Of a DNA stretch of 41,545 bases, positions 15,605 to 24,920 are shown one piece after another (the first letter of the stretch is position 1; each line of letters begins with the position of its first letter). Both the position numbers and the translations under genes were made by a program. The notes beneath the pieces are model-generated. The model worked only from the letters and a program-made list of their open reading frames with translations, was not told where the DNA came from and did not search any database. This stretch comes from an uncultured bacterium (GTDB lineage Bacteria; Bacillota_I; Bacilli_A; RFN20; CAG-826), in NCBI GenBank assembly GCA_949297305.1, contig CASFSG010000006.1, forward strand, positions 1 through 41,545, given 5' to 3'.

Positions 15605-17643
15605 TGGTAGATCGATTTCAGGACGAAGATGTCAAAATAGTTTATAAGAATAAAGAAAATAGTAATTCTTATCAAACGCACGAAAAGAAAAAAGTCACTT
15701 ATTCTCGTAAAGGTCAAGTAGCAATTATTTTATCAATTATTTTCGTCATATTATTTGTAATTATTGCTGGACCTCCAATTACAATTTACGCTTTATTTTA
15801 TGATGGGAACACCGGCGAACATCAAACAAATCAAATCAGTAATCCTGAAACATTTCTAACCAATAAAGTTTATTCGGCAATCGATAACACCAAAAGCGGC
15901 AGCATTGATTTAGAAATTACTGAAGCAGATTTAAATGGTTTAATAACATACGCGACAAACGGTCAAATTCCTCCCGAGGTTCAAAAATATATTAAAGATA
16001 TTTATTGCGTTGTTAACGAAGAAAATTACGATTTTTATCTCGAATGTGAAATCCCTTATATTTTCAAAACCCGCGTTAATTTATCTCTCGATCTCATCGG
16101 GACAAAAAATGATGTCGAGGGATTCGATGAACCAGTTGCTTTCGTCTTTGAAATTGAAAATTTAAAAATTGGTCGCTTGGGTGGTTTAGCAAATCTAGGC
16201 GTCAATATATTAGAACAAGTAATTGGTAAAGAAAATCTTGAAGCAAAGATTAGCGAAACTTTTTCCTCGATTGGTTTAAATATGGATATCGATTGGGATA
16301 ATCTTCGCGTTTATTACACTCAAGCTAATTTATATAGCGACATCATTTCAATTGTGCAGGCAAATATCAATATGCCGATTGTCACAACATTAATTGAAGA
16401 GTTTATGGACGCTGATAAATTGCAGGTGATAAATAACGAAGACAGTATCGAATTTAGTATAAACGTTGAGCATCTAGTGACCGATGAAATCTATCTTGAC
16501 AAAGATAATGAGTTAGAACTCGACTCGTCTACTTATCGAGACGCAGTTGAATATCTGCTCAACGAAGGGTTAATTGATGAAACACAGATCGAGGAAATTT
16601 TCAATTATCTATATACAGGCTATGAGGAAAATGCTGAAATTAATGAAACCTTAAAATTGCTAAGTCACGAACATTGGTCAACAATCAGCGAATGCCTTAA
16701 TTTAAATTCACCAATTGAAGATTTTACGACGTATGTTGGTCTAAACTTTAACAAAGAATCTCTCAGTGATGATTTGATGGTCAAACGCATCGACGAAACA
16801 GATCCTAAATTATTCGTCAATAACGATACGCCTTTCGAGATTAGTTACCTTGCAACCGCCGAAATCAATGATATCCTACATAGTATCGGTATCATCGGTT
16901 ATACGATGCATCACACTTACATTGATGAAAATGGTGATTATCAAGTTATCTATTGTACGATCGATGATATTTATGCTTCATTAAAGAATAATGGTGTCTC
17001 ATTAGTTATCGGCGTCGATATCAATGGTTTAAAGACCCATTTTGTAATTCAAACAGGCGAAGATATTGAACATCTCGAAGGTTATATTTATCGCACCTCT
17101 TTAAAAGAGGTTCGCTTAGGAGATGTCGTTCTTGAAAGCGATGTTTTGCAAGATTTATTCGGCTTATTTAATGAACAGCTAAGCCAAACAGATATCGTCG
17201 TTCTCGATTTAAAAAATATGCTCATTACTTTTGATTTAACAACTGTTTTCAATGAGGCTTTATATAACATTCCCATCGATGATTCACATTTAACTATCAG
17301 TTTAAAAATTGGAAATAAAGAAGGATTGGCTGAACCAGTTATTCTCGTCATGTGCGTGACCGACTATCGTGTTAATATCTCAATTAATGTTGATGAAGAA
17401 GGAAATTTACATCTAGGTGAAACAGAAATACCGCCTGAAATTGAAGAAGTTTTAGAGGATTATCTCACTAGTACTGAATATAATTCGACAGAGGAATTAA
17501 TTGAAGATGTTATTAATGACTATAAAAATCAAATCGAAGCCAGTGGCGGAAATGTCGATGAATTAATTGATGAAATCAACAACAATCCGAACTGGGTATG
17601 GGATAATTTAGACAATTTATTTAATGTTAATAACGATATTTAA
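15604..17643 (+). CDS. Large single-pass membrane protein of unknown function
   Basis: A 679-residue protein with a short charged cytoplasmic N-terminus, one membrane helix (about residues 38-62, VAIILSIIFVILFVIIAGPP) and an acidic extracellular part. The N-terminal part of the outside region (EITEADLNGLITYAT) vaguely recalls the YpmS/DUF2140 pattern, but I do not claim the family. Internal similarity is visible: EGFDEPVAFVFEIENLKIG and EGLAEPVILVMCVTDYRVN have the same spacing, as do GQIPPEVQKYIKDI and TEIPPEIEEVLEDYL, suggesting a duplicated module. Start codon overlaps the aminopeptidase stop by one base. Confidence 0.7.
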   Translation: MVDRFQDEDVKIVYKNKENSNSYQTHEKKKVTYSRKGQVAIILSIIFVILFVIIAGPPITIYALFYDGNTGEHQTNQISNPETFLTNKVYSAIDNTKSGSIDLEITEADLNGLITYATNGQIPPEVQKYIKDIYCVVNEENYDFYLECEIPYIFKTRVNLSLDLIGTKNDVEGFDEPVAFVFEIENLKIGRLGGLANLGVNILEQVIGKENLEAKISETFSSIGLNMDIDWDNLRVYYTQANLYSDIISIVQANINMPIVTTLIEEFMDADKLQVINNEDSIEFSINVEHLVTDEIYLDKDNELELDSSTYRDAVEYLLNEGLIDETQIEEIFNYLYTGYEENAEINETLKLLSHEHWSTISECLNLNSPIEDFTTYVGLNFNKESLSDDLMVKRIDETDPKLFVNNDTPFEISYLATAEINDILHSIGIIGYTMHHTYIDENGDYQVIYCTIDDIYASLKNNGVSLVIGVDINGLKTHFVIQTGEDIEHLEGYIYRTSLKEVRLGDVVLESDVLQDLFGLFNEQLSQTDIVVLDLKNMLITFDLTTVFNEALYNIPIDDSHLTISLKIGNKEGLAEPVILVMCVTDYRVNISINVDEEGNLHLGETEIPPEIEEVLEDYLTSTEYNSTEELIEDVINDYKNQIEASGGNVDELIDEINNNPNWVWDNLDNLFNVNNDI

Positions 17644-17678
17644 TGCAATTTGTCCTTTCGTTCTTTTAAAATATAAAT

Positions 17679-19163
17679 ATGAATAAATTATTACCATTAT
17701 TTTTAGCTCTCTTCTCATTAAATTCTTATGCTTTTCTTCCTTATTTCAATCAAGAAGTAAGGGCCGAGGAATCAATTTTAAATTACGACCAATCTTTAGG
17801 TAAATTTCGCGATTACACCGCAAGTGAAGTCAAAGAATATTATGACGATTTAGCTATTAAAGATGGCATCAAAGGCGATGAATTATTAGATAATTTACAA
17901 ACGATAATCACAGAAGGACATAAAAAAATTACCAATAGTGATGCTTGGGATAGCGATTGGCATTATTTTCTTTTATTAGACCGTAACTACGCGCTTGATC
18001 CATTACTAGAAGAGGAAATAAGCTCACAAGAATGGAAATTAGAAAATGTCGTAGTCAATCCGTTATACACCGATGATATCGTCTTTAAAAAATCGGATGG
18101 CTATTTTGATCGCGAACATATGTGGCCAAAATCGCGAGGATTTAAAGACCGCTATGACACAAGCGAAGAAATTAAAGAGCAACCTTATGCGGCTACCGAT
18201 ATGCACAATTTAAGGATGGGCGAAAGCGTAAATAACCAATCGGGTCATAATAATAACCCCTATGGTGTAGTCATAGATAAAAACGCTTCTACCACTACTA
18301 AGATTATCGATGATATCACAAAAGAAGTGACCGGTTATAAAGGATTAAACGAGGACGGAGTTATCGTTTATGAACCACGCGATGAAGATAAAGGTGATAT
18401 TGCTAGAAGTTTATTTTATATGGCGACGCGATATCATAATTATCTCGATACCGAATCATTTCAACCATCTTTAGAGTTAGTTTCCACTTTTGAAGATAGT
18501 CCAACAAGTACAATTACCTGTGATTCAACTAAAGAAAAGCCTGCCACTTATGGTATTTTGGATGATTTGCTCGCTTGGCATCATCTTGATCCAGTCGATG
18601 AATTTGAAATTCATCGCAATAATTTATGCTATTCTTTTGTACAAAATAACCGTAACCCCTATATCGATTATCCTGAATGGGTTGATGTCGCTTTTAGCCA
18701 AACCGATTATGGTATCGATTTAGATTCGCCTTTAGGAATTAAAAAAGAAGGTCTTCAAATCGATAATTTTAAGAGTGAATTTACTAAAGGTGATACATTA
18801 GATTTATCAACATTAAAAATCGAATTTATCAATCAAGATTATGAAATTATCACTATTAAAATTGATGATGAAAAACTCAAATATGAAGTCTATTTTAATA
18901 ATGAAAAATTGACTTTAACTAATCACACAATTACCTTTAACGAAAAGGGTAAATATCAAATAAAATTTTTCTATCAATACGATGAAGAAACAACCTATAA
19001 TTACGTCATTGATATCGTAGTAAAAGGGACCTTTTGGGAAGAATATGGTCTTTATATTATTATTGGTACTAGCGCCTTTATCTTCTTTTTAATCATTTTC
19101 ATTATTATTAAAAGCGTTAAGAAAAAGAACAAAAAGACTAAGAAAAACAAAAAGAAAAAATAA
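17679..19163 (+). CDS. Secreted endonuclease I family nuclease with a C-terminal membrane anchor
   Basis: Extracellular DNA/RNA-cleaving enzyme of the endonuclease I (EndA/NucM) family. Signal peptide at 1-28 (cut near VRA-EE). The beta-beta-alpha metal active site is seen in FDREHMWPKSRGF (H147), followed by TDMHNLRMGESVNNQSGHNN with the metal-binding asparagine, and GDIARSLFYMATRY. After the catalytic part comes a beta-rich Ig-like segment (about 365-450), a membrane helix (YIIIGTSAFIFFLIIFIIIK) and the tail VKKKNKKTKKNKKKK. It is thus tethered outside with the tail in the cytoplasm. No ribosome binding site is evident. It ends flush with the convergent YfhO gene. Likely use: nucleotide scavenging. 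Confidence 0.88.
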   Translation: MNKLLPLFLALFSLNSYAFLPYFNQEVRAEESILNYDQSLGKFRDYTASEVKEYYDDLAIKDGIKGDELLDNLQTIITEGHKKITNSDAWDSDWHYFLLLDRNYALDPLLEEEISSQEWKLENVVVNPLYTDDIVFKKSDGYFDREHMWPKSRGFKDRYDTSEEIKEQPYAATDMHNLRMGESVNNQSGHNNNPYGVVIDKNASTTTKIIDDITKEVTGYKGLNEDGVIVYEPRDEDKGDIARSLFYMATRYHNYLDTESFQPSLELVSTFEDSPTSTITCDSTKEKPATYGILDDLLAWHHLDPVDEFEIHRNNLCYSFVQNNRNPYIDYPEWVDVAFSQTDYGIDLDSPLGIKKEGLQIDNFKSEFTKGDTLDLSTLKIEFINQDYEIITIKIDDEKLKYEVYFNNEKLTLTNHTITFNEKGKYQIKFFYQYDEETTYNYVIDIVVKGTFWEEYGLYIIIGTSAFIFFLIIFIIIKSVKKKNKKTKKNKKKK

Positions 19164-22025
19164 TTAATTAGGACGATTTTTCTTATTCAAATAATAAGTT
19201 ACGACATAATAGGCTAAAATGCCAACTAAGGCAAAAGAAAATAAGACAATTGAATAAACGACTCCTCGGTCAATATAAATAATTTCAATTTGGTGATTGT
19301 CATTAGATAAAGAAGATATATCAACACCGACAAAAATATCTTTAGTCAAATAAGTTGGCATTTTTTTACCATCAATTTTAATTTGAATATTTTCTTCATA
19401 AGGCAAAGTAAACATGAACTCATCAAAATTTTCACCTTTAACAAAAGTGCCTTGATAAGAAAACTTAGTAAATGAAGAATGAGGGGTTAAGGAAATAGGG
19501 TTTTGCTTTAAGGAGTCAATATATTCTTTTAAAATTGTCAAATCTTCATAATAAAATTCCGGCGATAAACGATAGGTAATTTCTTCCTCGCCCACATTTG
19601 TGATTATCAATCGATACTCATTCGTGCTTATTCGATTAAAGCCGCGAATGCCTTCATTCCAATAATCCATCAAAGAATAAACGCGATTATTTAAGCGAAT
19701 TGATAAATTTTCATTTTGATATAGAAAATAAAAATACAAATTGACATCATCGCGATTAATAAGTGATTCGTCTAAATTAAAGTTATAAATTATTTGAGAA
19801 CGCGAAGGCATCGTCAAATAATATTCTTGGCGAACATCTTTTTCGTCCATTGATAAAGGATTAGCGATATTATAGATGCGGTTAACGCTGATATCGTCGC
19901 TAAAAGATGGTTTACCAATATCAATTTTAGTAAAGATGTTTTTGTTTAAATGACTATTCAAGGCCCTAAAAAGGGCGTTTTGATATTCAAAATGATCTAA
20001 ATTATATGTCAAATCATCCTCGTTTTGATAAGAAGTGGAAATAAATGCGGAATCATTTTTACTCACAGCAAATCCTAAAGGTAAAGCATATTGATTTTGA
20101 TATAATTTCATCGCTTCATCATTAAGATAAGAAGGAAAAGACAATAATTCTAATTGATTTAAAAATGATGGTTTGCTTGTCGAATAATAATTTTCATCGT
20201 CAAGAAGATATTTTACTCCTAAAAAAGAATTTATTGCTAAAGTAGAACCACCATCATACTTTTCAAAGAAGCCATTATAATGAAAACCTAATTTTTCATG
20301 ATATTCCTCAACTGATTTCTTTTCTGAACTAGAAAAATGCGATAAACCATTGTAATTATAAAAGAGTGGTTCATTATCGATGCGATTATAACTTCCTGGA
20401 CGCAGGAAAGTATTTTCCATGCGAAAATCATTACTATCTTCTAGCGATTTAATATAATCAAAATAAGGAGTATAAGCATCATCTTCAAAATAAGTTTCAA
20501 TATTTTGAAAAATCTGATCTTCTTTAAAGACTGTCATAATATTGCTCGCGCCTAAATATGAGGTATAACTAGATAAAGAAATTAAAGTAAGCGTTAAAAG
20601 TAAATTAAGAGAAAATTTCGCGTAGTAATTTTTAAGTGTAACTAGTTTATAAATAAAAAGGGACAACAAGGTGAAAAAATAAATTACTAATCCCGGAACA
20701 GAAACTTGAGGAAGGAGGCCTTCGCTCGTATAAGAAGGAACAAGATAAACGATTAAAGGAACGATAATTAAACTTAATGTTGGTAAAATAAAACCATATA
20801 AAGGCGTGGCTTTAAGATCTTCGCTTTCTTTAGAGGCGAAATAACAAATTAAAAAGCCAAAAATAAAAGAATATCTAGCTGGAAACCAAGTCGGGTCTTG
20901 GCCGCCATGAAATAAGGTATTTAACCCACGAAAAGAAAGGGCAAAAAAATATAATAAAAAGAGACTTAGTGAGGACAAACGTTCAAACAAAGTATATTTT
21001 TTATTAAAGAAAAATAATTGAACATAAACTAAGACAGGAATTGAAGTAAACATCGTCATAAATCCACGATATTCTCTAATTTGACTCGCATTTACTAAAC
21101 CATTAACAATTAAGCCATCAAAGAAACTAGCAAAACCGAAAAATTCCAAATTGAAGATATTTTGCATCCCGCTAGCTTTTGTTCCGCTTAAATGAAGAAA
21201 AGCCACTAGCCAATTAAAAGAAGATAAAAAGCCACCAATTAAAGAAAAAATAAAAAAGGTAAACAAGTATTTTTGCCATTTAAAGCGTTCTTTATTTCTT
21301 CTAGCTTCCCCATAAATCGAAAGCATTTTATAACCATAAAAAAAGATGACAAATAGACAGATGAACGCTCCGATATACCAACCACAAATTAAAGTGTAGG
21401 CTAAAGATAAAAAATATATCCAATAATGTTTTTCCTTAAATAAGAAATTTATTCCTAAGATTACAAGTGGCAAAATCATCACGCCGTCTAACCACATAAT
21501 ATTTGAACAATAAACGAAAGAATAAGATATAAAAGCATAACTGGTAGAAAAAAGTAAATAGATTAGTCGCGACCTCTGATAGGAAAATCGCAAACACAAA
21601 TACATTGTTAGACCAGTTAAAGTAATTTTTATAATTGTTAAAAATAAAAAGAAGTTAGGTAATGTTTCATAAGGGAAAAAAACGATTAGAAAATTAAGGG
21701 GCGAGGACAAATAAAAAGTGTAAATTGATAAAAAATCCCCACCATAAACTTTTCCTAGCGTATAGATTAATCCTTGGTCATTTTCTAATATCGATTTAAA
21801 ATAACGCATATAAGCGATGTACTCAGATTGTGAATCAATCATTAATAAAGTGTCACCACTACTAGAAAAGGGATAAAATTTATTCGTTGCAAATAAAATG
21901 AGAGCCATACTTAAAGGGATGATTAGTGACAAAAGAATTAAAATGATATCTTTACTAATTTTATATGCTTTACTCGTTTGTAATTGTTCTAGAAGAACCT
22001 TGTTAAAAACTTGGTTTGTCGACAT
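19164..22025 (-). CDS. YfhO-family polytopic membrane protein
   Basis: The 953-residue protein has a charged N-terminus, about 11-13 membrane helices in the first 500 residues, a long extracellular part and a final membrane helix near 920-945 with tail YLNKKNRPN. Early motifs FSSSGDTLLMIDSQSEYIAYMRYFK and YTLGKVYGGDFLSIYTFYLSSPLN are the YfhO signature; Bacillus YfhO is linked to glycosylation of lipoteichoic acid as a GT-C-like enzyme. A role in decorating surface polymers is inferred. No ribosome binding site is obvious at this ATG. It is divergent from the DUF362 operon across 96 bases. Confidence 0.85.
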   Translation of the reverse strand: MSTNQVFNKVLLEQLQTSKAYKISKDIILILLSLIIPLSMALILFATNKFYPFSSSGDTLLMIDSQSEYIAYMRYFKSILENDQGLIYTLGKVYGGDFLSIYTFYLSSPLNFLIVFFPYETLPNFFLFLTIIKITLTGLTMYLCLRFSYQRSRLIYLLFSTSYAFISYSFVYCSNIMWLDGVMILPLVILGINFLFKEKHYWIYFLSLAYTLICGWYIGAFICLFVIFFYGYKMLSIYGEARRNKERFKWQKYLFTFFIFSLIGGFLSSFNWLVAFLHLSGTKASGMQNIFNLEFFGFASFFDGLIVNGLVNASQIREYRGFMTMFTSIPVLVYVQLFFFNKKYTLFERLSSLSLFLLYFFALSFRGLNTLFHGGQDPTWFPARYSFIFGFLICYFASKESEDLKATPLYGFILPTLSLIIVPLIVYLVPSYTSEGLLPQVSVPGLVIYFFTLLSLFIYKLVTLKNYYAKFSLNLLLTLTLISLSSYTSYLGASNIMTVFKEDQIFQNIETYFEDDAYTPYFDYIKSLEDSNDFRMENTFLRPGSYNRIDNEPLFYNYNGLSHFSSSEKKSVEEYHEKLGFHYNGFFEKYDGGSTLAINSFLGVKYLLDDENYYSTSKPSFLNQLELLSFPSYLNDEAMKLYQNQYALPLGFAVSKNDSAFISTSYQNEDDLTYNLDHFEYQNALFRALNSHLNKNIFTKIDIGKPSFSDDISVNRIYNIANPLSMDEKDVRQEYYLTMPSRSQIIYNFNLDESLINRDDVNLYFYFLYQNENLSIRLNNRVYSLMDYWNEGIRGFNRISTNEYRLIITNVGEEEITYRLSPEFYYEDLTILKEYIDSLKQNPISLTPHSSFTKFSYQGTFVKGENFDEFMFTLPYEENIQIKIDGKKMPTYLTKDIFVGVDISSLSNDNHQIEIIYIDRGVVYSIVLFSFALVGILAYYVVTYYLNKKNRPN

Positions 22026-22070
22026 ATCATAACTATAGCATAATTCTTATATTATTCTTAAATAAATAAT

Positions 22071-22098
22071 TTGACACCGTGTCAATTTGTTTTAAAAT
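22071..22098 (+). promoter_or_regulatory. Promoter with palindromic operator ahead of the DUF362 operon
   Basis: A perfect -35 box TTGACA (22071-22076), 16-base spacer and TAAAAT (22093-22098) precede an AAAGGAG ribosome binding site. The -35 box is the left arm of a perfect 15-base palindrome TTGACACCGTGTCAA (22071-22085). Palindromes of this type are operators of TetR-family repressors, so the operon is probably repressed in the absence of some signal. The other strand of the palindrome also contains TTGACA and could affect the divergent YfhO gene. Confidence 0.7.
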
Positions 22099-22121
22099 TA
22101 TGAGGTGTAAAGGAGAAAAAC

Positions 22122-23006
22122 ATGGAAAAGGCTAAGGTGTATTTCACAAAAGAGATTTCAAAAGAAGCGATCGTTAAAATGTATAAGGTTCTCGCTCATC
22201 CTTTAAGAGGAAATGTTGGAATTAAAATTTCGACCGGAGAACCTGGTGGTAATAATTATTTACATCCTGAAATTTTAGCGGATATATGCCAAGAACTTAA
22301 CGGTACGATCGTTGAATGCTGCACAGCTTATGGCGGCCGAAGGGAAGACCCAAAAGATCATTGGCAAGCGATAAAAGAACATAATTTTGCAAGTGTCGCA
22401 AAGGTTGATTTAATGGATGAAGATGGCGAAATCGAAATTCCTTTGAAAAACACTTTTCATCTCGACAAAAATATTGTAGGAAAAAATATAGATAATTATG
22501 ACTCGTTTTTGATTTTGTCTCATTTTAAAGGCCACTTAATGGCGGGAATGGGCGGAGCTTTAAAGAATATTGCAATTGGAATGGCTTCAACGCATGGCAA
22601 AGCTTATATTCATTCAGTAGGACAGACAACTTCTAGTAAAGAATGTTGGAATTTAGACATAAAACAAGACGATTTTCTTGAATCGATGGCGGATGCTTGC
22701 TATGCGATAAGAAATTATGTCGGTGAAAAGAATATGTTATATATCAATGTTGCATATCGCCTTTCGGTTGATTGCGATTGCGATGCACATCCAGAGGAAC
22801 CAAAGATGGCTGATATTGGTATTTTTGCCTCTACTGACATGGTGGCGGTTGATAAAGCTTGTTATGATGCCATTATTAATAGCGATGACCCTGGAAAAGG
22901 TGATTTAATTGAAAGAATGACTTCGCGGCACGCTATTCACATTGTGGAAGCAAGTGAAAAATTAGGTTTAGGAACTTCGAATTACGAAATAATTAATGTT
23001 GATTAA
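22122..23006 (+). CDS. DUF362 domain protein
   Basis: A 294-residue protein made of the DUF362 domain alone, without the ferredoxin part often found at its C-terminus. Typical segments: NVGIKISTGEPGGNNYLHP, ILSHFKGHLMAGMGGALKNIAIGMAS, the cysteine/acid stretch VDCDCDAHPE, and IGIFASTDMVAVDKACYDAI. The family has no firm biochemical role; Cys and His residues suggest metal or Fe-S chemistry. Start fixed by AAAGGAG. First gene of a three-gene operon with a transporter subunit and a small kinase, which points to a cofactor or vitamin pathway (inference). Confidence 0.85.
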   Translation: MEKAKVYFTKEISKEAIVKMYKVLAHPLRGNVGIKISTGEPGGNNYLHPEILADICQELNGTIVECCTAYGGRREDPKDHWQAIKEHNFASVAKVDLMDEDGEIEIPLKNTFHLDKNIVGKNIDNYDSFLILSHFKGHLMAGMGGALKNIAIGMASTHGKAYIHSVGQTTSSKECWNLDIKQDDFLESMADACYAIRNYVGEKNMLYINVAYRLSVDCDCDAHPEEPKMADIGIFASTDMVAVDKACYDAIINSDDPGKGDLIERMTSRHAIHIVEASEKLGLGTSNYEIINVD

Positions 23007-23008
23007 AA

Positions 23009-23566
23009 ATGAAAACTAAAACTATTATTTATCAAATTGTTGTTTCTTCAGCAATGCTAGTTTTAGGTTTATTATTGCCATTTTTGACTGGTCAAATACC
23101 CGAAATAGGAAATATGTTATGTCCAATGCATATACCAGTATTTTTAACGGGTTTTATTTGTGGACCTTTTTATGGGGCATTAATTGGCTTTTTAACCCCG
23201 TTATTACGTTCATTTATTTTTGGGATGCCACTACTATATCCTAGTGCAACAGCAATGTCAGTAGAACTATTAAGTTATGGTTTGATAAGTGGTTTTATTT
23301 ACTTATTTATTAAAAAGAGAAATTTACTATCTACCTATATCGCCTTGATTAGTGCAATGATAATCGGTCGTGGAATATGGGGATTATTCCAATTATTACA
23401 GTTATCAATTGTAGGTAATAGCTTCACTTTCTCCGCTTTTCTTAGCGGAGCCTTCCTCAACGCTATTCCAGGTATTATATTGCAATTAATTTTAATACCT
23501 TTAATTGTACAGATTTTAGAAAAAAATCATCTAATTAGAAGAGAAAAATATGCAAAACAAAGATAA
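23009..23566 (+). CDS. ECF transporter substrate-specific (S) component
   Basis: A 185-residue, very hydrophobic protein with five or six helices, the size and pattern of S components of energy-coupling-factor vitamin transporters. MHIPVFLTGFICGPFYGALIGFLTPLLR is characteristic of the group that includes predicted vitamin-precursor carriers (PF12822 type). It needs the EcfA/A'/T module, which is not in this window. It starts 2 bases after the DUF362 stop, so it is probably translated by coupling, and its end overlaps the kinase gene by 17 bases. Substrate unknown; perhaps the one phosphorylated by the neighbouring kinase. Confidence 0.85.
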   Translation: MKTKTIIYQIVVSSAMLVLGLLLPFLTGQIPEIGNMLCPMHIPVFLTGFICGPFYGALIGFLTPLLRSFIFGMPLLYPSATAMSVELLSYGLISGFIYLFIKKRNLLSTYIALISAMIIGRGIWGLFQLLQLSIVGNSFTFSAFLSGAFLNAIPGIILQLILIPLIVQILEKNHLIRREKYAKQR

Positions 23567-24143
23567 TTTAATCGAAATTGAAACTCAAAAAGTTTATGAA
23601 TTAATTTCAAAAAAGAGGAAAGATAAGTCACCGTTTATTGTTGCAATCGATGGCAACGCTCTTTCAGGAAAAACAACAATAACAAACAATCTAAAAAAAT
23701 ATCTTGACATAACTATTATTCATTTAGATGATTATTATTTAAAAAAAGAAAAGCAGACCAAATATTCTAATCAAGGCCGATTATTTAATATTGATGAGCA
23801 ACGTTTAATTAAAGAAATAATTGCTCCGATTTTAAACGGGGCTAAAAGTGTTTATTATCAAAAATTCTCATGCCAAAAGCAAAAAATAATTTCGACTGGT
23901 TTATTAAAAGTTGAAGAGGTAATCATTATCGAAGGAACATATTCTTTAGATGCAAAATTACTCCCCTACTACGATTTAAAACTATTCTTTGAAATCGATA
24001 AAAACACCCAAGTAGCAAGAATTAAAGATAGAGAAAAAAACAATGCGGAAAACTTTATCGATAAGTGGGTAAAAAATGAAGAAATTTATTTTTTAGAAAA
24101 TAATACGAAAAAAATAGTAGACGATATAATAACTTGCCAATGA
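23550..24143 (+). CDS. Uridine-kinase-like P-loop kinase
   Basis: A 197-residue cytoplasmic kinase of the uridine kinase/pantothenate kinase/phosphoribulokinase group. Walker A is DGNALSGKTT (about residues 34-43). HLDDYYLKKE (D60, D61) is the substrate/Mg region, VIIIEGTYSL the second conserved strand, and RIKDREKNN the lid with arginines. It is the last gene of the DUF362-ECF operon and overlaps the transporter gene, so import followed by phosphate trapping of a nucleoside or vitamin precursor is a reasonable inference. Which one cannot be read from sequence. Confidence 0.8.
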   Translation: MQNKDNLIEIETQKVYELISKKRKDKSPFIVAIDGNALSGKTTITNNLKKYLDITIIHLDDYYLKKEKQTKYSNQGRLFNIDEQRLIKEIIAPILNGAKSVYYQKFSCQKQKIISTGLLKVEEVIIIEGTYSLDAKLLPYYDLKLFFEIDKNTQVARIKDREKNNAENFIDKWVKNEEIYFLENNTKKIVDDIITCQ

Positions 24144-24236
24144 TTTTCGTAAGATGATATTTATCATTAAATATTGTTTTTATTATTAATCAAAATCAAT
24201 TTACTCAGAGATAAAATTTTATAACAATGCGTTAAT

Positions 24237-24265
24237 CTTCTAACAAAAAGACAATATTTTAGAAG
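24237..24265 (+). terminator. Possible weak terminator after the kinase operon
   Basis: CTTCTAA (24237-24243) pairs with TTAGAAG (24259-24265). T-rich sequence follows, but the loop is long and there is no immediate T-run. Confidence 0.3.
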
Positions 24266-24271
24266 TATTTC

Positions 24272-24299
24272 TTTACAATAATTTTTTTTTATTTATAAT
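24272..24299 (+). promoter_or_regulatory. Promoter of tRNA-His
   Basis: TTTACA (24272-24277), a 16-base spacer with a run of nine T, and TATAAT (24294-24299) sit 12 bases ahead of the tRNA. Confidence 0.7.
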
Positions 24300-24310
24300 A
24301 ATTTCTCGCT

Positions 24311-24387
24311 GGCGGACGTGGTGAAGCGGTTAACACACCCGGCTGTGAACCGGTCATGCGTGAGTTCGAATCTCATCGTCCGCCCCA
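24311..24387 (+). tRNA. tRNA-His (anticodon GUG)
   Basis: The gene has the extra 5' G typical of tRNA-His, the acceptor GCGGACG/CGTCCGC, discriminator C and encoded CCA; the anticodon loop CTGTGAA gives GUG. It marks the left border of the phage-derived region. Confidence 0.96.
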
Positions 24388-24400
24388 TTTCTGACGAACA

Positions 24401-24435
24401 CCTATAATGAATAAACATTATAGGTTCTTTTTTTT
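24401..24435 (+). terminator. Intrinsic terminator of tRNA-His
   Basis: CCTATAATG and CATTATAGG form a perfect 9-pair stem with a 6-base loop, followed by TTC and eight T. Strong Rho-independent terminator. Confidence 0.88.
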
Positions 24436-24536
24436 ACCAAATCTTACCAATTCGTGCTCACTATGACGTATCCTAAAAATTTAGGTTCATGTCTCAGTAA
24501 GTAAAAATAGTCAAAAATACCTCAAAAAGTTCGAAC

Positions 24537-24875
24537 CACCGCAATACGCACACCGCAATAGCACTTCGGGATTGGGTCAAGGAAATGGAGGACATGGGCT
24601 TCGAGATGGAAAAGATTAGGCAGGGAGTCTATACGCTTAGTGAGCCTATGAAACAGCTTGAAGCGGATTTAATGAACCATGCTCTCAATTACAATAACAA
24701 CCCAATCATCAAATGGTGCCTAGCCAATACCCAAGCCAAAGTTGATGTGAACGGGAACATCCAACCATCGAGGCTAAATTCAAGGCTAAAAAGAATTGAT
24801 GGAACAGTGGCCACGATTATCGCTTATGCGACGCTTACTAGATACAAGCTAGATTATGAATCGATGGTTAAATAG
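24537..24875 (+). pseudogene. Phage large terminase (TerL), C-terminal remnant
   Basis: About 113 codons match only the end of the HK97-type large terminase: RNTHTAIALRDWVKEMED, then IRQGVYTLSEPMKQLEADL, NNNPIIKWCLANTQAKVD and the last conserved stretch RIDGTVATIIAYA (compare NPVLRWM and RIDGxxAxI in the family). The open frame begins after a stop at 24498, and homology fades upstream of about 24537. Some 400 residues, including the whole ATPase and most of the nuclease, are missing. A start at ATG 24585 would make only 96 residues with no ribosome binding site. Clearly a broken gene at the left edge of the phage cassette. Confidence 0.82.
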
Positions 24876-24894
24876 TCGCATTTTATCGAAACTC

Positions 24895-24920
24895 TTGACT
24901 TTTGCGGGGGGGGGTAAAAT
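24895..24920 (+). promoter_or_regulatory. Candidate phase-variable promoter: poly-G tract between -35 and -10
   Basis: TTGACT (24895-24900) and TAAAAT (24915-24920) are separated by only 14 bases, nine of which are an unbroken run of G (24906-24914). In this AT-rich region such a run is striking. Slipped-strand gain of three G would give the ideal 17-base spacer. A poly-G between promoter boxes is an established phase-variation device (for example Neisseria porA). The boxes and the run are seen; the switching is inferred. Confidence 0.6.

Noticed and set aside
24282..24290. Run of nine T in the tRNA-His promoter spacer as a second phase-variable tract
   Set aside because: T runs of this length are common in this AT-rich DNA, and switching an essential tRNA is implausible.
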